This document shows, piece by piece, positions 21,650 through 33,155 of a stretch of 64,000 nt of DNA. The DNA is from Massospora cicadina. Lineage: Eukaryota; Entomophthoromycota; Entomophthoromycetes; Entomophthorales; Entomophthoraceae. The translations under genes and the position numbers were made by a program. The DNA lies in NCBI GenBank assembly GCA_022478985.1, contig JAKSZP010015879.1, positions 62,001 to 126,000 on the forward strand. The letters run 5' to 3'. Each line of letters opens with the position of its first letter. The stretch's first letter is position 1. The notes beneath the pieces are model-generated. The model worked only from the letters and a program-made list of their open reading frames with translations. It made no database searches and was not told where the DNA came from.

Positions 21650-22990
21650 TCTAGGGATGCCGTTTGATCCTAGGTTTCCTATATGCCCTGGGTTACCTGA
21701 CCCTCCCAGAACTCTTGGGATGTCTGAACCCCCTGGAAGTCCTGATGCATCTATACGCCCTGGTATTCTGGGCCAACTTGGCCCCTGGGCTTCTTGGGTC
21801 TCCCAGGCATTCAGAGCCCACTAACAGGTTGGGGATTCTGGAATATAGAATCAATTCCTTACTTAAGCTAATGCAACTGTCAGACACCCAGTTAGGATTT
21901 GTCACCAAGGAGAGCAAACTTGCCCAAGATGGGGTACCATATAATGAAGAAGTCTCATTATCCGCACATCATGGCAAATTGGAGCCTTGGAAGCTTTAAC
22001 TGTTTCTATACAAGGGTTGTAACAGAAAATCCTCATTATTGAATAACGTTATCTTGAGTTTAGGGATACATTTCAAGTATAATGAATGAAGTTAGGCAGT
22101 TGACTCATACCTTTGCTTCAAGTTTGCCTATATTCCACCCATAAGCAATTTGACCTTGTTTTTGATGATGTGAATGAATTAAGCCATAAATTAGATGCCA
22201 TTTAACCAAATTAAAAATCCCAGTGATACCAAATCCTTTCAGGTTAATTTTGTACCTCCTGTGGCCATCCATGTAGTCAATCCACCAACAACTCACCAGG
22301 AAACTCCTTCTTTAAGCCCTATTTATAATTTTATGTCCCAGGAGAAGTAAACTTCTTTTTTATACTATTAGGAGAGTGCTAGGGATATAACTGTCAACTG
22401 CCAAAAGATTAAGAATCTATCTAACTGCTTCAGAAGATTTGTCTACGTTATTATGGTACCACACTTAGTGAATTGTTACACTTGTGCTGACGTTATACTT
22501 CACTACTACAGATTTGGTATTAATTTACTCTTAGTAAACCAAAAACGGGCTTTCTTGGGGATAATTCTCAATGAGGAGAATCTATAAATGAGTTCCCCTA
22601 AAGGTTCTATCTTGATTTCTAGCCTTTATTACTGAAAAATTTAATCACCTTAGACGATGCCATCACAGCTGCTTTACCTACATTCTAAGCCATGCCTAAT
22701 ATCTTGTTGTAACTTAAGGCGTTTAATAATAACCTTACCTCGTTGCTTCATAATAAGGAATCTCTTGTGAATATTACTATATTTCTTAAAGACTTATGGG
22801 CCTTTTTGTTCTAACCCTATTCTTGCCCCAAGTTCTAGCTGTGACGCCTCCAGATTCCCCTACTCCAAGCCAGTACTTTATCTATTGCAAGCATACCAAT
22901 CACACTGTGGATAGCTGTTTCCATCACTCTTGGAATAATGAGGCAAAAGTTGGTCAGCTTAGGGCAAGAGGCTTTTTCTGCTGATAATTC
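21650..22990 (+). pseudogene. gag fragment of element G, with Gly-Pro tract and zinc knuckle
   Basis: The first part (21658-21800), in the frame that reads Gly-Met-Pro from GGGATGCCG, has repeated Pro-Gly units (ICPGLPDPP, SEPPGSPD, RPGILGQLGP), a decayed version of the collagen-like tract of element C gag. A second open frame covers 21664-21999. A capsid-like segment follows near 22590-22800 (KNLITLDDAITAALPTF, LLHNKESLVNITIFLKDL). The zinc knuckle at 22877-22918 reads FIYCKHTNHTVDSC; the first Cys of CX2CX4HX4C is Phe, a one-base change. Gag packages the element RNA. Confidence 0.7.
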
Positions 22991-23399
22991 TGAGTGGTTA
23001 GATTACCAGTTCTATGACTAGTACTTTCAGTTGTTTGTTTTAAGTTCCTAGTTGAATTATATGTACCCTCTTTTATTAAAGATAACAAAGATCTAAATCT
23101 CTTTTATTCTTATATTGGTAATTTACTTTACAACTTTCATAAGTCAACTCCTCTTTAAAAATCCAGGCTTTAACTAACAAAAATTTTAAAAACAAGTTAA
23201 AAAACTTGTTTTTCTAATTAAAACCTCATCTAGCCTCGCTTTTGATACCTAGTGTTTGTATTTTAACATTTAATTCCCAGTTTGGTTTTTCTGCTATATG
23301 AATAGATTTATATTATTTAGTTAAATGTTTTGGTTATAGTCAACATCTGATCTCAATAACGTCATATACTTCCCACTTTTTAATAAGCAAAATTGCTCC
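22991..23399. other. No gene seen
   Basis: Very AT-rich; it should correspond to the gag end and protease start of element G, but no motif is left. Confidence 0.35.
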
Positions 23400-23630
23400 T
23401 GATTTTAGTCATCAGGCTGACTACAAAACAGTGGGATCTCAGCTCACTAAAACTATTGGATCATTCTCAGCTTTGCATCCTAGCAATGGAAAGCACTAAT
23501 CATTGCTCCTGCTATAGCCTTATAAAACATTACTTATGAATTACTTGTTGGAGTTCAACTAATGCGAGAACTAGATTGTATTCTTTAGTCATAAGGAACA
23601 ATACATATTTTCTGGGATATCATGTACTAC
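23400..23630 (+). pseudogene. Protease C-terminal fragment of element G
   Basis: Frames near 23505-23630 give ITYELLVGVQLMRELD and then FLGYHVLL, which align with YDLLLRTQFLRDY and LLGHRVPL of element C protease. The reading stops exactly at the left end of element E and the protease-to-RT linker resumes at 40754 on the far side, so this marks the integration site of E. Confidence 0.65.
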
Positions 23631-23886
23631 TGTTAGGCTTCCACTTTTTGTGTCTTGATGGTGAAATGCCCAAGAAACCCAACAGGCAATACCTAAAGCA
23701 ACCTAAGACTCATGACAAGTATATTAATTATTTTTGAGGATGTCAATTCACGCTTAGGTCCTGAAAGCTAGATTATCCGGCCTATGGTAAGTATGGCAAA
23801 AGGGACGTAATGAAGTCAAGTACTAAAAATAGGTTTAAAATTAACGATGTAACTTTATTGTATTATAAAATAGTGCTTTTTATATG
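23631..23886 (-). repeat. 3' LTR of element E, distal part
   Basis: Starts TGTTAGGCTTCC (plus strand) and aligns with 40009-40260; it is cut at 23886 by element F. Shared blocks include CTCATGACAAGTATAT and TAACTTTATTG-like sequence. Confidence 0.8.
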
Positions 23887-24466
23887 TGTTGAGATTCTGA
23901 TATGACTGGATGATAATCCCCAAATAGCTGCGGTGAATTGGCTAAAATCTGTCATTAACAATTTTAATAATGTATGAATATATAAGCGCCTTAAGTTAAG
24001 GCAAGCTGGCAAAGAAGGATAGCTATAGGATATCCTCCAAATAGTGTGATAAGGCGATGTTGATTTATGATGAATATTTACTAGATCGCCTCATATTAAG
24101 GCAATAGCAAATTGGAGAATAGTAGAATCTGCGGAGTCTCCCAGATACAAGGATGAACCAATGAGAATTTGGTGGAAAAGAATAGCCTAAGCAAAAGTGT
24201 CAGTATTGACTGATGTTATTGATATATAAGCGTGACAAAATAAGTAGATGGGGGATTGTTGGTAGGAAGAAGAGAGTGGAGCAGAAAGAATCTGCTATTA
24301 GTATAAGTTTAGATAAAAAAGTGTCACTGAAGCATTGCTTCACATTTTAAAAAATTCCTTAAGTTTGACTTGAGGACTGGCGATCTTTATATTGTCCATC
24401 TGTTTCTCAGTGATATCACCCTGTACAAGCCTTTTGGCGTATAAAAACTGTATCGCCAATATAACA
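23887..24466 (+). repeat. 5' LTR of element F
   Basis: Starts TGTTGAGATTCTGATATGAC and ends ATATAACA. It aligns with 31029-31616 over its length. A TATAAGCG element near 23980 may be the TATA box. Confidence 0.88.
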
Positions 24467-24467
24467 G

Positions 24468-24485
24468 TGGTTCTCACTACAATGG
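24468..24485 (+). promoter_or_regulatory. Primer binding site of element F
   Basis: TGGTTCTCACTACAATGG one base after the LTR end, a near match to the TGGTGCTCACTACAGGGG site of A and B. Confidence 0.75.
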
Positions 24486-25846
24486 GCCCTTTGATCAACC
24501 ACAAAAAAATAAACAAAATTCTCTAGTTTCCAGCCATGTCACAGCGGGCCTGCATTGACAGGAAATCCTCATGGCACACTGTGCCAGCCATATATGTACC
24601 TTAAATTTACTTTGGACGCAGTGCTCAAGAAGCAGGATAATCTCCTTCAGGAGCGTAATGATGTAATGAACCAACTTGATAACACGTTCATCCAAATTTG
24701 GATCCTTGGAAAACAAAACAGGCAACTTGCTAATAGCCTGGATGACACTATGAATGACTACATTGCACAGAGCAAAAGTTGGATATCACCTCCCACCTTC
24801 AGCACTCTCATTTTCAAAGTGGACTAACAACCAGGGGCCGCTTGAGAATAAATGTATTATGATGAATATGAGGCTGCGTACTCAATTAAGGAGCTTTTTG
24901 CCAAACATGCAGGCAGCGTGAGCTACTCCACTCATGATGGCAGCCCCATAGATGATTGTCTTGGTGAACCAATTCTATAATTGATGGCCATACTGCCCAC
25001 CAAAGGGACCCATGCTACCCCCAAAGCAGCGGATAAGCCGTGCACCACTGGCCCTACTGAACCAGCGCCTTGACAAGATACCACCTATGGGTCTCAACCA
25101 ATTTCTCAGTACTCTTTAAGGGTTTATAGTTACAAGCGGGAGGAGGAGGTTTGCATCAATAAGCTGTCTCCGTTAGACCGCAATGGGAACATCCATTTTT
25201 TTCAAATGAATTAATTTTGAGGTGGAAGGAGCCTTGGATGGGCGTGTAACTAAATTTCTGATATCCTCCTTGGATGTTGAGAAGTGCCAACCAAGTCACT
25301 TTCTATCTTTCAAGCAGTTCCATTACAAATTAAGAAGTGAATAATACTATGCTGAAGTCATTCAGAGGTACCGCAAAGATGTCACAGTAAAAGGCTGAGT
25401 TCTTGACCATTGGTACCAGGGTAATAAAACCCTTGCTGCATTTGCTGAACAATTCATGGTGGAAGCCCACATTTTCATTGGGGAAAGGAATCTATATAAA
25501 ATCCAATGTGGGTATTGAAATAACCTCTGTGGTGAATCCATACCACAAACTTTACAATGTCATGGCTCCATTTTTGGATGACAACGTACCCCTTCTCAAG
25601 ACTGTTAAAAAGTTTGCCATCTATCTGTTGCCTTTAATTGGCCAATACAGATCAAACCTACAACAGTTTGTCAGAAAATTTCTTTTCCGAGAAGTAAGCT
25701 CTGCTAGTTTTCCAGGCCAAATATTATAAAGACTGGTTGACCTATGCTGTTTCGCCTTCATAGGTGTACCAACCCCCTATGAGTCCACGTCCAACCCACC
25801 AACACAGTAGACCAACAACTTCTACTTAGCCCCAGGGTCTGTGGTG

Positions 25847-26024
25847 TGCCCTGGTGAGTCCTGCCCCCATCCTGGGCAGCCAAGGCACTACTGCGTTGCC
25901 CCACCATCCTGGCCCTTCATCAACCTATCTGGGCATGCCCTGGTGAGTCCATCTCCCATCCTGGGTAGCTATGGCACTCCCGCACTGCACCCTGCAGGGC
26001 TGACGGCCTGTCAACACATCATTG
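25847..26024 (+). repeat. 89-bp tandem duplication in F gag
   Basis: Two units starting TGCCCTGGTGAGTCC at 25847 and 25936 share CCCATCCTGGG and AGCNNNGGCACT blocks. The 89-base period is not a multiple of three, so the two units are read in different frames. Confidence 0.7.
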
Positions 26025-26838
26025 TTGGTGGCCATTTGGCCAGGTTCCCACCAGTTCCTCATAGGGCTGAATTATGGGAGCTGGCAGCGTCAGCCACTCT
26101 TGGAAAATCACCTCGCACCAAATTCAGGGGTCTCCAGGCCCATTTTCTCTTAATCTATCTGACAAACTACCAACAATTAAGAGTAATTGGGCGAAAGAGA
26201 GATCTTTATTTGGAGAAAAAGAATAACTATTTATTTCAAAGACTACTGTGCTATGAAACCCCTCGGCCATCCAATATGGAATTCAAATAAATCATCAGTT
26301 ATTCATGGTTGTGATTCCCTCCCAATCTGCTCATCTAATTCACTGAATATTAGATTAGGTTGATCCATCCTCAGCACAAGTTGCCAGTTGATCATATATA
26401 ATTTATTAAAATTATATAACTTCAAGTATCCTCAGCATGACTCACTGCTGCTTTAAATTAGTCATAGGAATCAAAGTCAGATGATTGGTAATACTACTTT
26501 GGCAAACCGCTGGAAAATCCCACAACGACTTATTAATGGAAATTGGTGGCAAACGCAGATTCTGCCAAACCTAAATCAATTAATATTTGTATACCATTAA
26601 ATAATATTGAACTAGGCAATTAGCTGGCAATCATGCCTGGCTAACTAACACCCCTGATTCTGATATTATTGAAAAAAACCATCTGGTTAATTTCATGACA
26701 CAGCTGTTGCTGGACCTTCATATTGGGGGAATTACCCACCCTGTTCAGATTCCGCCTAGTAACCCTCAGCTTTTTTATAACTATGCTCCTTGCCCTCAGC
26801 TGAGTTTACCCCCAGAAGTTTAACTTCTAGTCTGAACA

Positions 26839-26966
26839 TGCTTAATACAATCGCCAATAGCCCAACTTTTGACCTGGGCCTGTTTATGCCAACCATTAGC
26901 AGTCAAACTATTAGCCTGGGCCTATTTATGGAAATTGCTAATAGTCAAACTATTGACCTGGGCCAT
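26839..26966 (+). repeat. 42-bp (14-residue) tandem repeat in F gag
   Basis: Three units ending in CTGGGCC at 26880, 26922 and 26964, exactly 42 bases apart and in one open frame. They encode variants of T-I-x-S-Q-T-I-x-L-G-L-F-M. Confidence 0.85.
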
Positions 26967-27539
26967 CTTACAATAACCAAGGATGCAGGCCATATGGGGT
27001 AAATTGTTTTGATTGCTGTCACCCTGGGCACCTTACATAGTTGTTACAACTGTCAGGTTCAATATGCACATCAGGATCAGTACTACCAGGGAAAATATGG
27101 AGCGGATTAGAGATGAGACCCTCTATTTCCGCAATCCCACCATCAAACGTCCCACCTGAATCTATCATAATATTCAGAAGGAGTCCCTCAATACAATGTT
27201 GAGCTCCTATATCAGCATCCAGGTGGAGAGTTAAATGTACTGAAATGAGTGCAAGCCAAGGCCATGATGGAAGAAGGACCTCAGTGCAACCAAAGCCTTA
27301 CGCCTATCAAATTTTTGAACAAATTTCTCCATACAAGTTGGGACCATCCTCATATGCGCCTTCTTGAAAGGGGTAAACGTCACCCTTCTGGTGGACGCTA
27401 AGGTTAAAGAGTATTCTAAAGTTGTTGAAGGTATTATAAGCTTCCTTGGGATAAAAGATTCTTTAAATTGTCCATGTATCAAACAATAAAAACTCTTCTT
27501 ATTCTAAGTGTATATACTGTGACATTTTTGTAGCAAATT

Positions 27540-28510
27540 TATAAGTCTGCACTATAATAGATACGGGCGCCCTGGTCAACATAGTTTCCACTAAGTAGGT
27601 GGCGAAGTTGATATTGAAACCTGAAATAGAACATTGAATGGTGTATGGGACCGTGGGAGCTGAAAGCACGGTCTCAGAGGGAGCGTACAGTGCGCTACCT
27701 TTGTGGCTTAGGTCAATTGTTGTTGTAGCTCTGGCAGTAGTGTTACCAAACAGTAATTATGACCTGTTAATTGGAACCAATTTTATGTGACACTTTAGTG
27801 CTGTCATTGATATGATGGAAGAGACTTTTGAAATTTTGGGGCAGCGGATCCCAATTTATTTTACCTCCAGAGGAGTGCCAAAGGATATGGTGCATTTGGA
27901 CCATCTAGTACTAAAAAAAAGATATGGTGTATATGGAACATATCAATCTTGCCTATAGTGATGGGGTGATTCCAGTTTGCTACCATTGGCTAAAAAAGAA
28001 GACCCTGACCATCTTAGCAATTATAAGAATATCAAGGACTGCCTCAGATCTTCTGGGCCTATAATTGTCCCCTCTGGACACCAAGTAATAATAAACACCA
28101 AGTTAGAGGTGAAAATACCAATTAGGCTCTAAGGGGAAGTTATTGGCCCTTATCAGCAATTGCATCTTGAGCCCCATGTATCTCCAGGCATTATACTACT
28201 GGGACATGGAGAGATCAAGGTTTTACTAGCGAATCTACACTAGAACATTGCAAGTCCGCCAACATCAAATAGTGGCATATTTAGACTTGACCCCTGTTGA
28301 GGAGGTCCTTTGGGTTCACAATTTTGGGTTGCTTTATGAATTTGGTCTACTCGTCAAACTGCAGCTTGGCATAATGGCGGTGGTACCGCATGGAAATCTA
28401 ATGGAGTTTATGAAAGAACAGAAGAATAAGTCAATAGCTTTATTTCAAAAATTTAAGGAGATTTTTGCTGTCAGCAACCACAATTTAGAGTGCGCTTGGG
28501 GGTAGTCCAT
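27540..28510 (+). pseudogene. Protease and linker of element F
   Basis: The active site reads IIDTGALVNIVSTK with DTG intact (27560-27568), then VYGTVGAESTVSEGAYSALPL near 27640-27710 and the strand YDLLIGTNFM near 27760. The linker to RT includes the frame 28248-28505 (FKEIFAVSNHNLECAWG, the same block as EIYWEVFAQDNHNLGCA of element B). It is broken by several stops but is the best-preserved protease active site after element C. Confidence 0.8.
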
Positions 28511-28539
28511 TGATTGGAAACTGTGGATCATTCCCTCAT

Positions 28540-29340
28540 CAGGTCTCTGCCAATCCGTGAATTAAGGGAAGCTGAAGAAATAGTTAATGAGGAAATTGAA
28601 AAGCTAATGAGCAAAGGATGCTCAAGATGTCAAAGATTCCGTGGGCTTATACCATTCTAATTAAAAAAAGAAGGACAGCACCAACCAGGTAGAAATAGAT
28701 TAATAAATACTCAACACTATTACCATGAAGGAATCATATCCCTTGCCGCAGATTGATGATGCTTTGGACCAATTAGGAGGAGCTCGTTACTTCTTGGTGA
28801 TGCATTTGATATCAGGGTACTGGAAAATCAAGTTGCCTGCGGTGGAATAGTGTAATGCGGCATAATCACATCCAAGGGTTTTTTCAACTGACACATATAC
28901 CTCAAGGGCTGTGCAATGTCCCAGCTACATTCCAACGGTCTATGTATACCATATTTGGCGACCTGAAGCTGTCATTAATTCTTATGTACCTTAACAATAT
29001 CAATGTCTTCTATCAAACGTTTTCTGAGCACCTTACCTATCTGGAGAAAATATTCCGCCAGCTTGCTGAGGCCAACGCCAAGATTAAGCCCATAAATGCC
29101 ACTTCTTCAAGGACCAACTGGAGTACCTTGAGTCTGTAATAGACGCAAAGGGGCTTAAACTGCAGCCAGCTAAGGTGAACGCTATCTAGAAAATGACCCT
29201 GATGATCAGCAAACATGATTCTAGGTAATTTTGGGGATGGTTGATTACTAATGACGCTTTATCCCCAACTTCAGCTTTATTGGAGGTCCGCTGTTTGAGT
29301 TATTAAAAAAGGATGCCATTTCAAATGGACAGAACGTCAA
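28540..29340 (+). pseudogene. Reverse transcriptase of element F (YLNN)
   Basis: N-terminal block AEEIVNEEIEKLMSKG near 28575. The frame 28855-29139 has FFQLTHIPQGLCNVPATFQR and the catalytic loop MYLNNINVF (28987-28998), where YLDD is expected; both Asp are Asn. Thumb and connection follow in other frames to about 29340. Without the Asp pair it cannot polymerise DNA. Confidence 0.85.
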
Positions 29341-29985
29341 CAATGCTCCTTTGATACATTTCAGACAGTGTTAATCAGCGCTCCAGTGCTACGCTATCTA
29401 AATTTTAATAAAGAGTTTATCATTCAGACGGATGCATCACTTTCCGCTGTTGGGGCGGTTCTATCCTAAAAGGACGACAAGGGGGAGGAGCACCTGGTTG
29501 CATACTGCAGTTGTAGCTTGAACTGCCACAAACGCAATTATACCATGACCAAGTGGGAGTTCTTAGCAGTGAAATTCGCATATAAGCAATTCAGGTTGTA
29601 CTTGCATGAAGTGAAGTTTAAAGTAGAAACTGATCAGGCTTTATTACGCTGGTTGCAGAATTTTAGGGAGCCTGAAGGATGTCTATCCCAATGAGCTCTC
29701 AAACTGCATGCTTACAATTTCATGATACTTCACCAACCTGGACCTAAACACCAAAATGCAGATTGCTTATTATGATTACCAACAATCGCTGTTATGGCGG
29801 ATTTCAGCAATGTAACGTATGACAAAATGCTCATCAATAGATATGATGACAAACTGCCTCAAGTTATAAAGGCGTTAAATGAGATGCAGTTAACATTTTC
29901 CAGTGGAACAGTGAATTGTACAAATGGATTAAAGATTCTACGGTGAACTTTCTGCAGCCCTCAGCACAGCCTAGCATTATTATGA
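29341..29985 (+). pseudogene. RNase H of element F
   Basis: The reading FIIQTDASLSAVGAVLS near 29418-29468 is followed by EEHLVAYCSCSLN, NYTMTKWEFLAVKFAYKQF, KVETDQALLRWLQNF and REPEG near 29672. The catalytic Asp (QTDAS), Glu (WEF) and Asp (ETDQ) are in place. It is nearly open, with a stop at about 29470. The end block (HQPGPKHQNADCLL) is near 29730-29775. Confidence 0.82.
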
Positions 29986-30970
29986 GCACGCATAAGGCAG
30001 TAGGACATGGTAGATTGTGCATGACGTTAATGTTGTTAAGCCCTCAGTATTATTAAAAGACTGAACTTTGACGTGCATGAGACAATCTCCTGATGTCACC
30101 AATGTCAAGTGGAAACGCTGTTTCGCCAGAAGACCTTGTACTAGCTAGTGAAGCTGCATTTTGCTTGGTATACAGTTACCATTGACGTCATGGGGCCCCT
30201 GCTGACAAAAACTGTTTCAAATAAATTCTGGTGGCGATTGACCACTTGACCAGGTGGGTTGAAGCATGGATGATACGGGAATTGGGGTGGTCACATTTGC
30301 AAGTTCATAATGGAATGTATAGTCCAGTGACATGGCTGTTCTCAGTTCATCCTTACTGATTATGGAAATACTTCACCTCTTACAGCCCTCCAAAGCTAAA
30401 TGAGCTGTTAGCCATCTGTGGGGTCCTGATGACCCCATATCCCCTTGAGTCCAACAGTATGGTTGATAGGTTAATGGGACCTTAGTGAACATACTCCAGA
30501 ATTTAGTATTAGATTGACCTTCAGATTGGAAAGCTATCCTTTCCACCACCATCTTTGCCTATAACATTATCTATTAAACTGCAATGAGTAAAATTCCCTT
30601 CCAGTTACTATATGGATGGCACTCAGCTCTTCCTGCACTGCTCTATGCCTGCATTAAAGATACTGGAGGAATGGATCTGAAACGTTACATGAATAACCTG
30701 ATGAACAATTTATTCAAGCTGCAAACTGAAGCGTACTCTTTCAGCTTGGCCAGAAAAATAAAGAATCATGCCTCCAATCAGGTATGGCGTAGTGAGCTAG
30801 CCCAGTTCAAAGAAGGAGAGATGGTTCTATTATATGACCATAATGAGCTTGGTTGGAAGCATAAGTTGGTCAACATCTGGGTTGGTATGTTTGAGATAAT
30901 TGAGAAAATGGTTATGGACGCCTACACTTTCAAAGTCCCCAAGAGTAGTCAAATTATTAATTGATTGCAT
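29986..30970 (+). pseudogene. Integrase of element F
   Basis: Zinc-head remnants lie near 29990-30110 (HKAVGHG, CHQCQ). The core starts DVMGPLLTKTVSNKF near 30185 (the Ser-Ile-Asp block is damaged), then HSPVTWL... and LTDYGNTSP near 30355 for the second Asp region. The C-terminal frame 30584-30964 (126 aa) has MSKIPFQLLYGWHSALPALL and the tail ELAQFKEGEMVLLYDHNELGWK. The order and position support integrase, but the core is heavily damaged. Confidence 0.78.
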
Positions 30971-31015
30971 GCAAAATTTCTCCAGGCATATAAGCAATAT
31001 GAGACTTATTGTCCA

Positions 31016-31028
31016 GTCAAGGGGGTAA
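31016..31028 (+). promoter_or_regulatory. Polypurine tract of element F
   Basis: GTCAAGGGGGTAA directly precedes the TGTTGAG start of the 3' LTR. Confidence 0.7.
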
Positions 31029-31616
31029 TGTTGAGATTCTGATATAACTGAACAATAAGCCCCATATATCTGCGGCAAATTGGCTAAAATACGTCATCAA
31101 CAATTTAATGATTTGCAAAATAATCAAGCGCCTTGAAATAAGGTGATACTGAGTCAGGAAGAAAATTTATTATTTTGCCTTTAAATGAGGCGATAAGGCA
31201 ATGTCAACTTATGACAAATATTTACTAGATCACCTCAAACTAAAGCGATAGCAAATTGAAGAATAATAGACTCTTCTATAGCCTCTTAGATACAAGGATG
31301 TACTAATGATAATACAGTGGAAAAGAATAACCTAAGAAAAAAGGATTGGTATTGACCAAAGACATTGATACATAAGTGTGACAAGAAGATTTGATGGGGG
31401 ATTAATTGGTAAGAAGAAGAGACAGAGCAGAAAGAATCTTCTAAATATATTAAATTAAATAAACTGCTTTCACCAAAGCAATTGCTTCATAACTTTATTA
31501 TTTTCCTTAAGTTTGTCTTGAGGACTGGCAATCTCCATATTGACCGTCCGTTGTTCAGTGGTATCAACCTGTGTAGCCCTTACATATATATTAATTATAT
31601 CGCCAGAATTATAATA
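31029..31616 (+). repeat. 3' LTR of element F
   Basis: Aligned with 23887-24466 from TGTTGAGATTCTGATATAAC to about ATTATAATA. The end is set by alignment and may be off by a few bases. Confidence 0.85.
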
Positions 31617-32420
31617 AAATTATACAATCAACAATATAAACCCCATAAGAAATCGGATTAATAAACTTAATGGAGGTGGAAAACCAATTTGAAGGCTCTT
31701 GGTCAGGGGATGCATCCAAATTTACAATACCTTGGTAGCATATTTTGATAGAGTGAAAAAGTATGATGAATGTAACAAGTTGGACGAGATCAGGTTTACT
31801 TGGGTTGATTGTTGGCGGATTATTTCTAGCACTAGTGGTTCCCAATTCCAATAAAGGGGGGCCTTCAACTCATCTTTATTTGCAAAGGAGCAAAACAAAG
31901 TGATTAAAAAATAACCCCAACATAGCATCTCAGCTAACAGCCTAAGAAGCCATGTTAGAAAGCAAAGAAGCTTCAGGGAAATTTATCTAGTGCCCACTTT
32001 AATTGGCGGAACATTACAGATGAAATAGTGGTCAGCGCATCAGCAGCATGGGGCATGAGGGGGTATAGGTGCGGGTTTTCTTTGTTAGTAAGGTTGCTAG
32101 TGTCCATTGCCTTGTTTTGCAGATTCTTGCTTTTTACACTTTTTAGGTTTGGTTTGATTTACTGCCTCAAGTGCCACATAGTGTAATGGTCACCTGACAT
32201 TTTGATAACCTTCATCTTGATTAGGCACGATTTTATCTTGTAATATATTGGGCTCAAATTGTTCTGTTGAATTTTCCTATTGTCAATTTGAGCCGTGTTG
32301 ACTATCAGTTTTTCCATATGATTGATCAATGTGACTTCTTTAACCCCCTTCTTGGGTCAAGGCATTAATACTATTGAGGGAGTCAATTGCTAAATAATCT
32401 TCTTATCATGTCCAATAACA
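31617..32420 (-). repeat. 3' LTR of element E, proximal part
   Basis: It continues the LTR cut at 23886: TATAAACCCCATAAGAAA at 31635 matches 40276, and blocks such as GACTATCAG/GACTATTGG near 32300 match the right copy through about 40750. The right end is placed at AATAACA (32420) from the terminal inverted rule and is approximate. Confidence 0.7.
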
Positions 32421-32439
32421 AGGATATTTGACTTCATGA

Positions 32440-33155
32440 ACTTCAAGAATAATGGCAGGGGAGTACCTATGTAAGAATTGAATATTTATATGGTTGTTAG
32501 TTAATTCAGTTTATAAAGACTTGATTGAGTATGCATCCTCAAATTTGTAGGCTACAGCATATGGCTCATTACAGATAGAATCTAATTTTTTCCTTGGTGC
32601 GCTTTACAAAAGTGGTAGTACAGGATTAAGTCCAAAATCTCAGAGCGGGTAAAGGTTGGTGGGATGCAATTTCTGCTTAGCCTTCTCTTGTAACCTTCTT
32701 GGCTAGATTTTTAATTTCCTCAGATTAAATTTGTAGAATCTTCTGGGATAATCTTAGTAGCTCTTTTTCATAATCTTTGGTATTGTCACTGGTAACTTTG
32801 TGAGATAGTAGAGTCAGGATTCCATGTTCTTTTTCGTATATTGCCTCTAAGGGCAAGGATTTAAAGATACAATAGAAACTTATTATCTAAGCCATCAATG
32901 CACTTGGTAGATATTGCCCCAGTTTAATTTATTGGTAGTGACCATCTTGCATATTAATGAATTTAATTTTCCATTAACTTTCTAATTTCCATTGATTGAT
33001 GGGCTGTAGGGCGCTGAAAATATTTTTTGAGTTCCCATGCTCACAGCTAGATTATCACAACTCTTAAGATTCTAACCATTGTCACATAATAGTACCTGCG
33101 GGCAGCCATGCCTAGTAAATACGTTTGGTATAAAAATCTATCAGCAGCCTTACCT
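32440..33155 (-). pseudogene. Integrase of element E, C-terminal part
   Basis: Minus-strand reading gives FIPNVFTRHGCPQVLLCDNG near 33140-33080 (second core Asp), then AVSMGTQKIFSAPYSPSING near 33060-33000 and a decayed C-terminal domain. It joins, across the insertion at 33156-34785, to the first half of the core at 34786. Confidence 0.75.

Larger units (their letters stand above)
24520..27140 (+). pseudogene. gag of element F, with tandem repeats
   Basis: Several frames. 24555-24827 (90 aa) is an N-terminal helical piece (LKKQDNLLQERNDVMNQLD), probably a coiled coil. 25403-25729 covers the capsid region; the shifted reading LAAFAEQFMVEAHIF is typical of Ty3 gag. 25841-26290 is Pro/Gly rich with an 89-bp duplication. 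26790-27002 holds three 14-residue repeats (for example TIANSPTFDLGLFM). A knuckle-like CYNCQVQYAHQ lies near 27041. No single frame spans the gene. The long Pro-rich and repeat-bearing linker between capsid and knuckle is unusual. Confidence 0.7.
23887..31616 (+). mobile_element. Ty3/gypsy LTR retrotransposon F
   Basis: LTR (23887-24466), PBS, gag, protease with intact DTG, RT with YLNN, RNase H, integrase, PPT and LTR (31029 to about 31616); 7.7 kb in all. It sits inside the 3' LTR of antisense element E, since the flanks join into one copy of that LTR as seen at 40009-40753. No perfect target duplication remains. RT catalysis is lost (both YLDD Asp codons read Asn) and many stops are present. 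Confidence 0.88.

Noticed and set aside
22796..22984. Small protein with a signal-peptide-like start (MGLFVLTLFLPQVLA)
   Set aside because: The frame runs into the gag zinc knuckle of element G; the hydrophobic start is a by-product of decay around a gag segment.
30830..31078. Minus-strand frame near the end of element F
   Set aside because: Antisense to the integrase C-terminus and the LTR start; no motif.
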